DNA of 13,131 nt from Caldifarciminota bacterium (lineage in GTDB: Bacteria; Hydrothermota; Hydrothermia; LBFQ01; DSFT01). This document shows, piece after piece, positions 5,825-12,343 of the stretch. How positions within the stretch are numbered: position 1 is the first letter of the stretch; every line of letters begins with the position of its first letter. The DNA lies in assembly GCA_015494735.1 (NCBI GenBank), contig WGAQ01000022.1, forward strand, positions 1 through 13,131, given 5' to 3'. The notes below the pieces were generated by a model. It ran no database searches and had not been told where the DNA came from. It worked only from the letters and a program-made list of their open reading frames with translations. The translations under genes and the position numbers were made by a program.

Positions 5825-6641
5825 GCTCTTCCACACTCTCCACGATGAAGGGCATCACCTCATCGATGAAGGCGGGACCGTAGTGGGCCACCATGTCCCC
5901 TCCGGTGATGATGATTCTCCTCTCCTTCACGGATTCCGTCCCGCCGAGACCCAGTTCAACATACCTTTTCACCAGCTCTTCTACGCCCGGCCTGCTCTTC
6001 CTCATGGGTTTGGGCTCGTAAATTATCAGCTGGGGATTCTTCTCTGCGGCTATTTCGTAAGGGGTCTGGAAATAGCTGGCATATACATCGGCGAAAATGT
6101 TCTTCAGACCCATGAAATCCAGGGCATGGTTCAGGAAAGAGGCATTCCCTATCGTGTATTCCGGATGCAGGTCTATTTCCACCATGACCCTCAGGGATGG
6201 CAGTTTCTTTCTGTATGCATTCATCAGCTCGAAGAGTCTTTCGCTCTCCCTGTATGCATTCTCCATTTCCCTGACCACAGCACCCACCCGGACGATGTTA
6301 TCCAGGATATCGTAGAGGGTGAAGGGCAACTTTATGGGATACACCGGATATCCCCTCCGAAGAAGTTCCAGTGTGGTCCTCCTCTGGGCCCCCGTAGTGG
6401 TCAGTATCAGGTCCGGCTTTAACTCACTCAACCTGCGTTCGTTTACTTTCAGGTATGCCCCCACGCGCGGTTTCTCGTCCGATTCCGGAGGCCTTCTACA
6501 GTAGAGGCTCACACCCACGACCCTTTCCCATGCCCCTATGCGATGCAGGATATCCGTGATATCGGGGGCCAGGGATACGATTCTCTCCGGATAATCAGGT
6601 ACCTCCACGGTCTCGCCCAGGAATTCGTTGTATATTCTCAT
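5802..6641 (-). CDS. BtuF/FepB-type periplasmic-binding-fold protein without signal peptide
   Basis: A 279-aa protein of the helical-backbone metal/cobalamin/siderophore receptor family (PF01497 type). Seen: YPERIVSLAPDITDILHRIGAWERVVGV (17-44), YCRRPPESDEKPRVGAYLKVN (47-67) and LSELKPDLILTTTGAQ (71-86), which closely match BtuF-like proteins. The second lobe includes NHALDFMGLKNIFAD and NPQLIIYEP. No hydrophobic signal or lipobox precedes the domain; the ATG at 6641 starts only a short strand before it. It may therefore be cytosolic, or reach the envelope by an unknown route. No permease or ATPase gene is adjacent. The ATG overlaps the dnaB stop (ATGA), and the 3' end overlaps the pectate lyase gene tail-to-tail by 23 bp. 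Cobalamin or an iron chelate is the likely ligand; it cannot be fixed from sequence. Confidence 0.8.
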   Translation of the reverse strand: MRIYNEFLGETVEVPDYPERIVSLAPDITDILHRIGAWERVVGVSLYCRRPPESDEKPRVGAYLKVNERRLSELKPDLILTTTGAQRRTTLELLRRGYPVYPIKLPFTLYDILDNIVRVGAVVREMENAYRESERLFELMNAYRKKLPSLRVMVEIDLHPEYTIGNASFLNHALDFMGLKNIFADVYASYFQTPYEIAAEKNPQLIIYEPKPMRKSRPGVEELVKRYVELGLGGTESVKERRIIITGGDMVAHYGPAFIDEVMPFIVESVEELIDGSTS

Positions 6642-7996
6642 AGCAGTTCGTCTATGTTTTCGCTGCTCTCATCGGGGTGGTAATCGTAGTAGATGTTGTC
6701 CGTGAACTTGAAGGTTTCCCTGATGAACAGCATCTCCCCCTCTCCCTGGGGCCCATTCCTGTTTTTGGCCACTATGTATTCCGTCATGCTGTCCTCTTTT
6801 TCGTCGTCCCTGTACAGGAATATGACTATGTCGGCGTCCTGCTCTATGGCGCCGGACTCCCTCAGGTCGGAGAGCCTGGGTCTCTTATCTGCTCTGTCCT
6901 CCACCTTTCTCGACAGCTGGGACAGGGCGATTATGGGGATTCCGAGTTCTTTGGCGAAGTTCTTCAGGGTTCTGGTTATGTATGAAATCTCCTGCTGGCG
7001 GTTCTCCGTACGGCGTGCTTCCCCTATCAGGGATATGAGCTGCAGGTAGTCGATGGTAATGAGGCTTACCCCCTTTTCCCTCACTATCCTTCTGGCCCTT
7101 GCTTTGATTTCCAGAAGGGTGGTCGCCTCTTCATCCACATATATGGGGGCATCCTTCAGTTTGCTCACCGCCTCCACGAGTCTGGGGAATTCGCTGGAGG
7201 ACACATCCCCTTTTCTCAATTTGATGCCCGAGATGCCCGATTCCATCGCAAGGAACCTCTGGGCCAGTTCCTGTGCAGTCATCTCCAGGGAGAATATGGC
7301 GCTGGGTTTCCCCATGTTGATGCTGTGATTGGCATGTATGTTGAGGGCAAAGGAGGTTTTACCCATTCCGGGTCTGGAGGCGATGATTATGAGCTGTCCC
7401 GGGAGGAATCCGCCCGTGAGCCTGTCCAGCCCCCGTATCCCGGTGGGGATGCCCATTATATCCTTCGTCTCGTTCTTCCGGGTTTCTATGGCCTTTATCT
7501 CTTCCTCCACCACCTCACCTATGTGGACGAAGCCCCTCCTCACGTCCCTCTCCCTGAGTTCTATGATGCGCTTCTCTGCGAAATCGAGCAGGGCATTGGC
7601 ATCCATCGTCCCCTTCTGGGCTTTGCTCTGAATCTCGCTTGCCAGTTCCACCAGATGGCGGTACAGACTCTTCTGGAGCAGAAGTTCTATATGCTCGTCT
7701 ATCAGTTTCGGGGACAGGGATGACTGGACGATGGAGTAGAGGTAATCCAGCCCTCCCACCTTTTCCAGCAGGTTCTTCCTGGCCAGATGCTCTTTCAGGA
7801 GCATGACATCAGCCACTTTCCTGTCGAACCACAGTTCCACCAGGGCTCTGAATATGATTCTGTGAACTTCACTTCCGAAATCTTCTGCCTTCAGGCGCTC
7901 TATTCCCGTGTTCAGGGCGCTCTCATCCAGGAGCATTTCCCCCAGAATGACCCTTTCCAGTTCCAGGTCCACCAGATGCGTATTCTTCTCGACCAT
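6638..7996 (-). CDS. dnaB: replicative DNA helicase DnaB
   Basis: A 452-aa protein, the normal DnaB length. This hexameric helicase unwinds DNA 5'-3' at the bacterial fork and recruits primase. The N-terminal DnaB domain (about 8-110) begins DLELERVILGEMLLDESAL. A linker follows (110-180). The RecA-like domain has MGIPTGIRGLDRLTGGFLPG (181-200), Walker A ASRPGMGKTS (206-215), FSLEM (235-239), Walker B ITIDYLQL (313-320), IIALSQLSRKVEDR (355-368), RPRLSDLRESGAIEQDAD (372-389) and the arginine-finger motif KNRNGP (411-416). No intein is present. It lies 58 bp downstream of the UspA gene in the same direction; GGAG lies close upstream of the ATG. That gap holds no TTTAAnnT element, so it may depend on the UspA promoter. 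It is strong evidence for a bacterial host. Confidence 0.97.
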   Translation of the reverse strand: MVEKNTHLVDLELERVILGEMLLDESALNTGIERLKAEDFGSEVHRIIFRALVELWFDRKVADVMLLKEHLARKNLLEKVGGLDYLYSIVQSSLSPKLIDEHIELLLQKSLYRHLVELASEIQSKAQKGTMDANALLDFAEKRIIELRERDVRRGFVHIGEVVEEEIKAIETRKNETKDIMGIPTGIRGLDRLTGGFLPGQLIIIASRPGMGKTSFALNIHANHSINMGKPSAIFSLEMTAQELAQRFLAMESGISGIKLRKGDVSSSEFPRLVEAVSKLKDAPIYVDEEATTLLEIKARARRIVREKGVSLITIDYLQLISLIGEARRTENRQQEISYITRTLKNFAKELGIPIIALSQLSRKVEDRADKRPRLSDLRESGAIEQDADIVIFLYRDDEKEDSMTEYIVAKNRNGPQGEGEMLFIRETFKFTDNIYYDYHPDESSENIDELL

Positions 7997-8054
7997 TGCT
8001 CCATTACCGGATTAATCCAAACCGCAACAATTTCCAGATAAACCTATTGCCTCC

Positions 8055-8921
8055 TTATCTGTCGAAGAATTTTCTCACTATCATTACCGGAACCTTCGAA
8101 CTGTAGAGGACTTCTTCCGCAAAGTGCCCCAGGAACTTCGTCCTTTCGTTGTGGCCCCTGTAGGAAAGGATGAGCATATCCAGGCCCTTCTCCTCCGCCC
8201 ATCTGGACAGGGCGTACCCATCGTATCCTTCCTGAATGATATGCGGAATTATGTTCACATTGCCCATAATCTTGTTCAATTCTATATTGAGTTCTGCCAG
8301 GAGTTCATCCTTCAGATGCTCGTGTCCCTTTATGAAGGGATTGAGCCTGTTCCCCTCCAGAACGTGCACGTGGTAAAGGTCGGCGTCGAATGCTTTGGCG
8401 ATGGCGACGCCCAGAAGAAAGGCATTCCTTGCTGCCCTCGAAAAATCCGTGGCAACGGCTATCTTCTCTATGGAAGGCGCTCTGTTGCCGGATGTAATAA
8501 GAACGTTGGTGGGGGACAGGGAAGCCACCTCGCTGGCCACACTTCCGATATAGTTTCCTCCCCTGCTGGGACCCAGCACCACCAGACTGGCCTTGTGGCT
8601 GTCCACGAAGTCCACTATATTCCAGTGGGGGTCTCCCTCCCTCAGATATATGTTAACTTCCTTCAGACCCTTTTCCTTCTGAATCTTTTCCTTCAGGTCG
8701 TTGAGTTTTCCGTGAATCTCCTCCTTAACCCTGTTGGCGTTTTCATCCAGTATGGTGGTCCATCCGAGGATTGCCCTGTAATAAGGGGGGACCGATTCGG
8801 CCACGTGAATCACGTCCAGGGTGGAGTTCATTTTGCCTGCTATATATGCGGCCCAATCGAGAGCCCTCTCAGAACTTTCGGAGAAATCCACACCCAAAAC
8901 TATCCTGTGGAATATCTTCAT
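8055..8921 (-). CDS. tandem-domain universal stress protein (UspA family)
   Basis: A 288-aa protein of two fused Usp domains, about 1-145 and 150-288. Domain 1 begins FHRIVLGVDFSESSERALDWA (4-24) and has the nucleotide-binding loop GPSRGGNYIGS (117-127), close to the G-x2-G-x9-G(S/T) motif of ATP-binding Usps. Domain 2 begins IEKIAVATDFSRAARNAFLLG (151-171); its loop YRGHNERTKFLGHFAEEV (254-271) is degenerate and ends VPVMIVRKF. Cytosolic; general stress survival is the family role, exact target unknown. Probably the first gene of the operon with dnaB. GGAG lies 2-5 nt upstream of the ATG, and TTTAATAT lies 9 nt upstream. It is divergent from gapdh across 150 bp, so the two units may share control. 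Confidence 0.93.
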   Translation of the reverse strand: MKIFHRIVLGVDFSESSERALDWAAYIAGKMNSTLDVIHVAESVPPYYRAILGWTTILDENANRVKEEIHGKLNDLKEKIQKEKGLKEVNIYLREGDPHWNIVDFVDSHKASLVVLGPSRGGNYIGSVASEVASLSPTNVLITSGNRAPSIEKIAVATDFSRAARNAFLLGVAIAKAFDADLYHVHVLEGNRLNPFIKGHEHLKDELLAELNIELNKIMGNVNIIPHIIQEGYDGYALSRWAEEKGLDMLILSYRGHNERTKFLGHFAEEVLYSSKVPVMIVRKFFDR

Positions 8922-8930
8922 GGCTCCATA

Positions 8931-8938
8931 ATATTAAA
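8931..8938 (-). promoter_or_regulatory. candidate -10 element of the usp-dnaB operon
   Basis: On the minus strand TTTAATAT lies 9 nt before the UspA ATG. The hexamer TAATAT is near the bacterial -10 consensus. TTGCGC 15 bp upstream is a weak -35 candidate. A GGAG motif lies between it and the ATG, so the leader would be very short. Confidence 0.4.
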
Positions 8939-8941
8939 GCC

Positions 8942-8977
8942 TTTCCCGATTGCGCAATTCTTCTTAAAATCGGGGAA
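8942..8977. promoter_or_regulatory. inverted repeat in the usp/gapdh divergent region
   Basis: Arms 8942-8951 (TTTCCCGATT) and 8968-8977 (AATCGGGGAA) pair over 10 positions, with one G-T wobble if read as RNA and 7 contiguous Watson-Crick pairs (CCCGATT/AATCGGG), around a 16-nt centre. It lies just upstream of the usp -10 candidate. A second small inverted repeat, GAAGT-ctga-ACTTC, is at 8975-8988. These may be operators for the divergent pair or parts of an RNA hairpin; no known regulator site is recognised. Confidence 0.4.
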
Positions 8978-9028
8978 GTCTGAACTTCTCACAGTCTTCC
9001 GGACAGAGAATGGGAAGTGAAAGCCCAC

Positions 9029-9036
9029 TTTAAAAT
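9029..9036 (+). promoter_or_regulatory. candidate -10 element of gapdh-gcvH
   Basis: TTTAAAAT lies 35 nt before the ATG, leaving room for a leader of roughly 28 nt that carries AAGGAGG (9058-9064, 7 nt from the ATG). No convincing -35 is seen. Of the five TTTAAnnT sites, it is the only one this far from its start codon. Confidence 0.45.
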
Positions 9037-9071
9037 ATTGAGACTGCCGAATTAAGCAAGGAGGTTGATTT

Positions 9072-10067
9072 ATGGTGAAAGTCGGTATCAATGGTTTTGG
9101 AAGGATAGGAAGGGCTGTGTACAAGATTGCACGGGAAATCGGAAACTTCGAGGTGGTGGCTGTAAATGACCTGGCTCCTGCTTCCACGCTCGCCCATCTT
9201 CTGAAGTACGATTCCACCTACGGAAAGCTGGATGCGGATGTGAAGTCCACCGATGATTCCATTATAGTGGATGGGAAGGAGGTTAAGGTCTTTTCCTACA
9301 GGGACCCTTCCGAAATACCCTGGGGAGAACTGGGTGTGCAGATAGTGATAGAGTCCACGGGCCTCTTCAGGGAGAGAGAAAAGGCTGAAAAGCATCTGAG
9401 GGATACCGTTAAGAAGGTGGTTATAACGGCCCCTGCCAAGGGGGAGGACATCACGATCGTGATGGGAATCAATGAGGAGAAATATGACCCCTCTTCCCAT
9501 CATGTTATATCCAATGCATCCTGCACCACCAATGCCTTTGCCCACATGGTGAAGGTACTCTACGACAACTTTGGCATAGAAAAGGGTCTCATGACCACTG
9601 TTCACTCCTATACCAACGACCAGAGGATTCTGGATGCTCCCCATAAGGATTTGAGGAGGGCCCGCTCTGCTGCCATCAACATCGTCCCCACTTCCACCGG
9701 AGCGGCAAAGGCCATCTTCAAACTGTATCCCGATTTGCAGGGGAGACTCGATGCCATGGCGATGCGCGTTCCGACCGAAACCGGCTCCATCGTGGACTTC
9801 GCTGTGATACTGAAGAAGGATGTGACGGTGGAGGAGGTGAAAGATGCATACAGGAAGGCACAGGGCAGGTATCTGGAGTACACGGAGGAGCCCATCGTGC
9901 TGAGAGATATAGTCAAGGACAGCCATTCCGTAATCATAGATGCCTCCCTCACGCAGGTCCTGGGAGGTAATTTCGTGAAGGTCTTCGGATGGTACGACAA
10001 CGAATGGGGTTATTCCACCAGAGTGGTGGACCTGGTCAACTACATCATCGAAAAAGGAGGATTTTGA
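9072..10067 (+). CDS. gap: glyceraldehyde-3-phosphate dehydrogenase, class I
   Basis: A 331-aa class I (bacterial-type) GAPDH, converting glyceraldehyde-3-phosphate, phosphate and NAD+ to 1,3-bisphosphoglycerate in glycolysis or gluconeogenesis. The Rossmann start VKVGINGFGRIGRAVYK (2-18) is followed by VNDLA with Asp33, which favours NAD over NADP. The active site SNASCTTN puts the catalytic Cys at 151 and the base at His178 (TTVHSYTNDQ). PHKDLRRAR, NIVPTSTGAAKA and the C-terminal WYDNEWGYSTRVVDL are intact. Length is typical. AAGGAGG at 9058-9064 supports the ATG at 9072. It is 1 bp from gcvH; the last codons (EKGG) encode the gcvH ribosome binding site. Archaea usually use the unrelated class II enzyme, so this again points to bacteria. 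Confidence 0.97.
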   Translation: MVKVGINGFGRIGRAVYKIAREIGNFEVVAVNDLAPASTLAHLLKYDSTYGKLDADVKSTDDSIIVDGKEVKVFSYRDPSEIPWGELGVQIVIESTGLFREREKAEKHLRDTVKKVVITAPAKGEDITIVMGINEEKYDPSSHHVISNASCTTNAFAHMVKVLYDNFGIEKGLMTTVHSYTNDQRILDAPHKDLRRARSAAINIVPTSTGAAKAIFKLYPDLQGRLDAMAMRVPTETGSIVDFAVILKKDVTVEEVKDAYRKAQGRYLEYTEEPIVLRDIVKDSHSVIIDASLTQVLGGNFVKVFGWYDNEWGYSTRVVDLVNYIIEKGGF

Positions 10068-10068
10068 T

Positions 10069-10452
10069 ATGAGCAGGGTCCCCGAGGAACTTAAGTACTC
10101 GAAGGATCACGAGTGGGTGAGAGTGGAGGGAGATATAGCCGTCGTGGGAATCACCGATTATGCCCAGTCCGAACTGGGTGATATAGTGTACGTGGAACTT
10201 CCCCAGGTGGGAACCAGAGTTCAGAAGGGTGAAACCGTGGCAACGGTGGAGGCCGTGAAGACGGCTGCGGATGTCTATTCTCCGGTCAGCGGTGAGGTTG
10301 TGGAAGTGAACTCCGCCCTGGAGGAGCATGCGGAACTCGTGAACAAGGACCCCTATGGGGAGGGGTGGATAGTCAAGATAAAGATGAGCAATCCCGAAGA
10401 GTTGAATGAACTGCTGAGTGCCGAGGAATACAAAAAGTTGATAGGGGAATGA
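10069..10452 (+). CDS. gcvH: glycine cleavage system H protein (lipoyl carrier)
   Basis: A 127-aa H protein. It carries the aminomethyl group on a lipoyl arm between the P, T and L proteins of glycine cleavage; in some organisms it also relays lipoate to other enzymes. YSKDHEWVRVEGDIAVVGITDYAQ (10-33) is the conserved start. GETVATVEAVKTAADVYSPVSG carries the lipoyl lysine K64. ELVNKDPYGEGWIVKIKMSNPEEL completes the fold. Length equals the family norm. AAGGAGG at 10054-10060, inside the end of the GAPDH gene, gives an 8-nt spacing to ATG 10069, so the two are co-transcribed. No gcvP, gcvT, lipoate ligase or lipA is nearby, and pairing with GAPDH is unusual. A GC-rich hairpin follows at once. 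Confidence 0.97.
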   Translation: MSRVPEELKYSKDHEWVRVEGDIAVVGITDYAQSELGDIVYVELPQVGTRVQKGETVATVEAVKTAADVYSPVSGEVVEVNSALEEHAELVNKDPYGEGWIVKIKMSNPEELNELLSAEEYKKLIGE

Positions 10453-10457
10453 GAGAT

Positions 10458-10475
10458 GGGGCGGAGTCCCGCCCC
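10458..10475. terminator. GC-rich hairpin between convergent gcvH and metK
   Basis: GGGGCGG (10458-10464) pairs with CCGCCCC (10469-10475) around the 4-nt loop AGTC. It lies 5 nt after the gcvH stop and 16 nt before the metK stop on the other strand, so it could end both transcripts. Neither side has a long T tract, so efficiency is uncertain. Confidence 0.65.
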
Positions 10476-10491
10476 GCAATCGTAGAATCCT

Positions 10492-11694
10492 TCAGTACAC
10501 GGTCACTTCTCCGAGGAGAATCCTCTTCCAGTACTCGGTGACTTCCTCCAGCTCTTCCCTGGCGATTTCCTCGATTTCCCTGTCTATTCCGGGAACCTCC
10601 TTCGAGAAGCGGACCTTCACGTCCATGACCTGCGGCTCGGTTATGGGTTTCCCAATCTGGCTCACCACGTAAACGTATGCCTCTTCCACCTCTTCGAGTT
10701 GCTCCACCACCTTTCTGGCCACCTCGTTGGCCAGGATGTTGTACAGTTTACCCACGTGGCTTATGGGATTCTTACCCGCCGGTGCCTCCAGGGACATGGG
10801 GCGATACGGGGTTATGAGGCCATTCACCCTGTTGCCCCTTCCCACCTGACCATCATCGCCCGATTCCGCCGAGGTCCCGGTGACGGTGATGTATACGCTC
10901 TCCTTTTCGGGAATATCTGCTGTGTTCACGAATACCTCCACGGGTCTGTCCGTGAGACTGGATGCAATCTCGAAAACCGTTTCTTTGATTTTCTCCTTCT
11001 TGTCCAGATAGTCCTGCAGATTGTCCACATACTTGTCCACGAAAGCGGCGGCGACGGTTATCCTGATTTTGTCCCCTATCCGGACGCCCATCACCTTTAT
11101 GTCCTCTCCCAGATACGGATGGTCTTTCTTGAACTGCCCTGAATTGAGTCTGTTCTCCACCTCCATCACGATTTTCTCCAGCTGGGTGAAGGGGGCGAAT
11201 CCGACTCCGAAGGAGGTGTCGTTGGACTCCGGAGGGATGCCTTTTTCGAAGGCTATATCGTACAGGGTCACCAGGTCCTTGCTGCCCGGCCTCACATTCA
11301 GGTCTATGGAAAGGTGATTCCAGTTGTGCACATCCACATTCGGGACGTTCTTCTGGAACCATTCCATCACCGTTTTCTCGAAGATTTCCCATATGGGAAC
11401 GGTCTTCCCCTTCACTTCGAGGATGGCTCTCCCCACCAGTTCTATTTCTATCGGCTGGACCATCTCACCCCCGCCGAATCGGGGTCTGGACCTGCCCCCC
11501 ACCAGAACCGCCTTATCCAGATTGTGGTGATATATCCTGCCGAACTCCTCCAGATAGAATTTGGACAGATTGATGCTGGTCTGCTCGGCTATCGCGTCGC
11601 AGATGGTGTCAGGATGTCCTATTCCCTTCCTCTCCACTATCTCCACCCTTTCCTTCTCCAGGGGTGGAAACTCCAGCCGTGTCACTCTTATCAC
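10492..11694 (-). CDS. metK: S-adenosylmethionine synthetase, archaeal type
   Basis: A 400-aa archaeal-type methionine adenosyltransferase (PF01941 family, unlike the ~385-aa bacterial MetK). It makes SAM from methionine and ATP. Motifs: VEIVERKGIGHPDTICDAIA (17-36), HHNLDKAVLVGG (56-67), FGGGEM (73-78), VTGTSAESGDDGQVGRGNRVNG (271-292), and YRPMSLEAPAGKNPISHVGKLYN (297-319). Length is standard. The start is GTG at 11694, supported by GGAGGG (11703-11708) with 8-nt spacing; a second GTG at 11685 is less well placed. The first 86 bp lie inside the upstream LemA-like gene in another frame. It is the last gene of the nadA operon and ends at the 10458-10475 hairpin. The type is universal in archaea and scattered in bacteria, which suggests old transfer. 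Confidence 0.95.
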   Translation of the reverse strand: MIRVTRLEFPPLEKERVEIVERKGIGHPDTICDAIAEQTSINLSKFYLEEFGRIYHHNLDKAVLVGGRSRPRFGGGEMVQPIEIELVGRAILEVKGKTVPIWEIFEKTVMEWFQKNVPNVDVHNWNHLSIDLNVRPGSKDLVTLYDIAFEKGIPPESNDTSFGVGFAPFTQLEKIVMEVENRLNSGQFKKDHPYLGEDIKVMGVRIGDKIRITVAAAFVDKYVDNLQDYLDKKEKIKETVFEIASSLTDRPVEVFVNTADIPEKESVYITVTGTSAESGDDGQVGRGNRVNGLITPYRPMSLEAPAGKNPISHVGKLYNILANEVARKVVEQLEEVEEAYVYVVSQIGKPITEPQVMDVKVRFSKEVPGIDREIEEIAREELEEVTEYWKRILLGEVTVY

Positions 11695-12343
11695 TTTCGA
11701 CTCCCTCCTTTTTTATCGTGTCTTCGGGCACTGTGTCCAGTATTTCCTCCACTATACTGGACAGGACCATCTCCTTCTCCTCCCTGGCCCTTGTTTCGAC
11801 AGGGAGGATGTAGTCCTTTTCCAGCCTGTACTGGACCTTTATGGGGTGGGGCTCCTTCCCCACCATGAATCTCCTGAAGGGACTGTATAACGGGCCCTCT
11901 GTGTTTTTCCTGAATTTTTTCACGCTGGCATTGTAGCGGGTTATGGCTTTCTTCATGGAGGAGTCGAACTTCTCCGTCATGTAAACGTACAATCTGAGGG
12001 AGTCTATCCTCTCGTCTTCTGCTTCTACCCTGTCCAGGAAGTTCTTCAGATTGAAGATGTGGTTCTCGATGGGTGGAATGGATTCTACATCCTTTTCATC
12101 GTGGAATTTCCTGAGGCTGGAATCCATCCTCTCTATGAAGGAAGATTCCTCCGTGAAACTCCTCCTGTAGTAGGAGACCACGCTGTCCAGGGGCTCGTAT
12201 CTCATTCCGGCAATCTTCAGGAGTTTCTCCTTTGCCGATTCCACTTCCCTCACTGCCATCTTAACCCTGTAGTATCCCCTGAGGAACAGGGTCAGGAGCA
12301 CGATTACAACCGCTAAGATTGCAATGAACCTGTTCAATTTCAA
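11609..12343 (-). CDS. LemA-like membrane-anchored helical protein
   Basis: A 244-aa protein not firmly recognised. One N-terminal membrane segment (about residues 6-22, IAILAVVIVLLTLFLRG) follows a basic start, leaving a mostly helical, charged domain outside or inside the membrane. The stretch YMTEKFDSSMKKAITRYNASVKKFRKN (about 115-141) and FRRFMVGKEPHP resemble the end of LemA-family proteins (..R..YN..V..YN....FP......F....F..), and the overall plan fits LemA. The family's function is poorly defined. The last ~35 residues are low-complexity, acidic and Gly/Ser-rich, and are mostly encoded in the metK overlap. The start is TTG at 12343, which overlaps the nadA stop (TTGA), so translation is coupled. 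The LemA call is tentative; a generic membrane-anchored coiled-coil protein is the alternative. Confidence 0.5.
   Translation of the reverse strand: MKLNRFIAILAVVIVLLTLFLRGYYRVKMAVREVESAKEKLLKIAGMRYEPLDSVVSYYRRSFTEESSFIERMDSSLRKFHDEKDVESIPPIENHIFNLKNFLDRVEAEDERIDSLRLYVYMTEKFDSSMKKAITRYNASVKKFRKNTEGPLYSPFRRFMVGKEPHPIKVQYRLEKDYILPVETRAREEKEMVLSSIVEEILDTVPEDTIKKEGVESDKSDTAGVSTPGEGKGGDSGEEGNRTS

Noticed and set aside
8124..9020. 298-codon plus-strand ORF opposite the UspA gene
   Set aside because: The minus-strand frame is a clear tandem Usp protein; the other has no family pattern and covers the divergent control region.
9020..9040. Archaeal-style BRE/TATA promoter (GAAAG ... CTTTAAAATA) before gapdh
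   Set aside because: The gene content (DnaB, class I GAPDH, Rrf2) is bacterial, and the same element lies too close to other start codons for a TATA box at -26.
9030..9926. 298-codon minus-strand ORF opposite gapdh
   Set aside because: Antisense to an intact, highly conserved GAPDH; no motif or plausible start signal.
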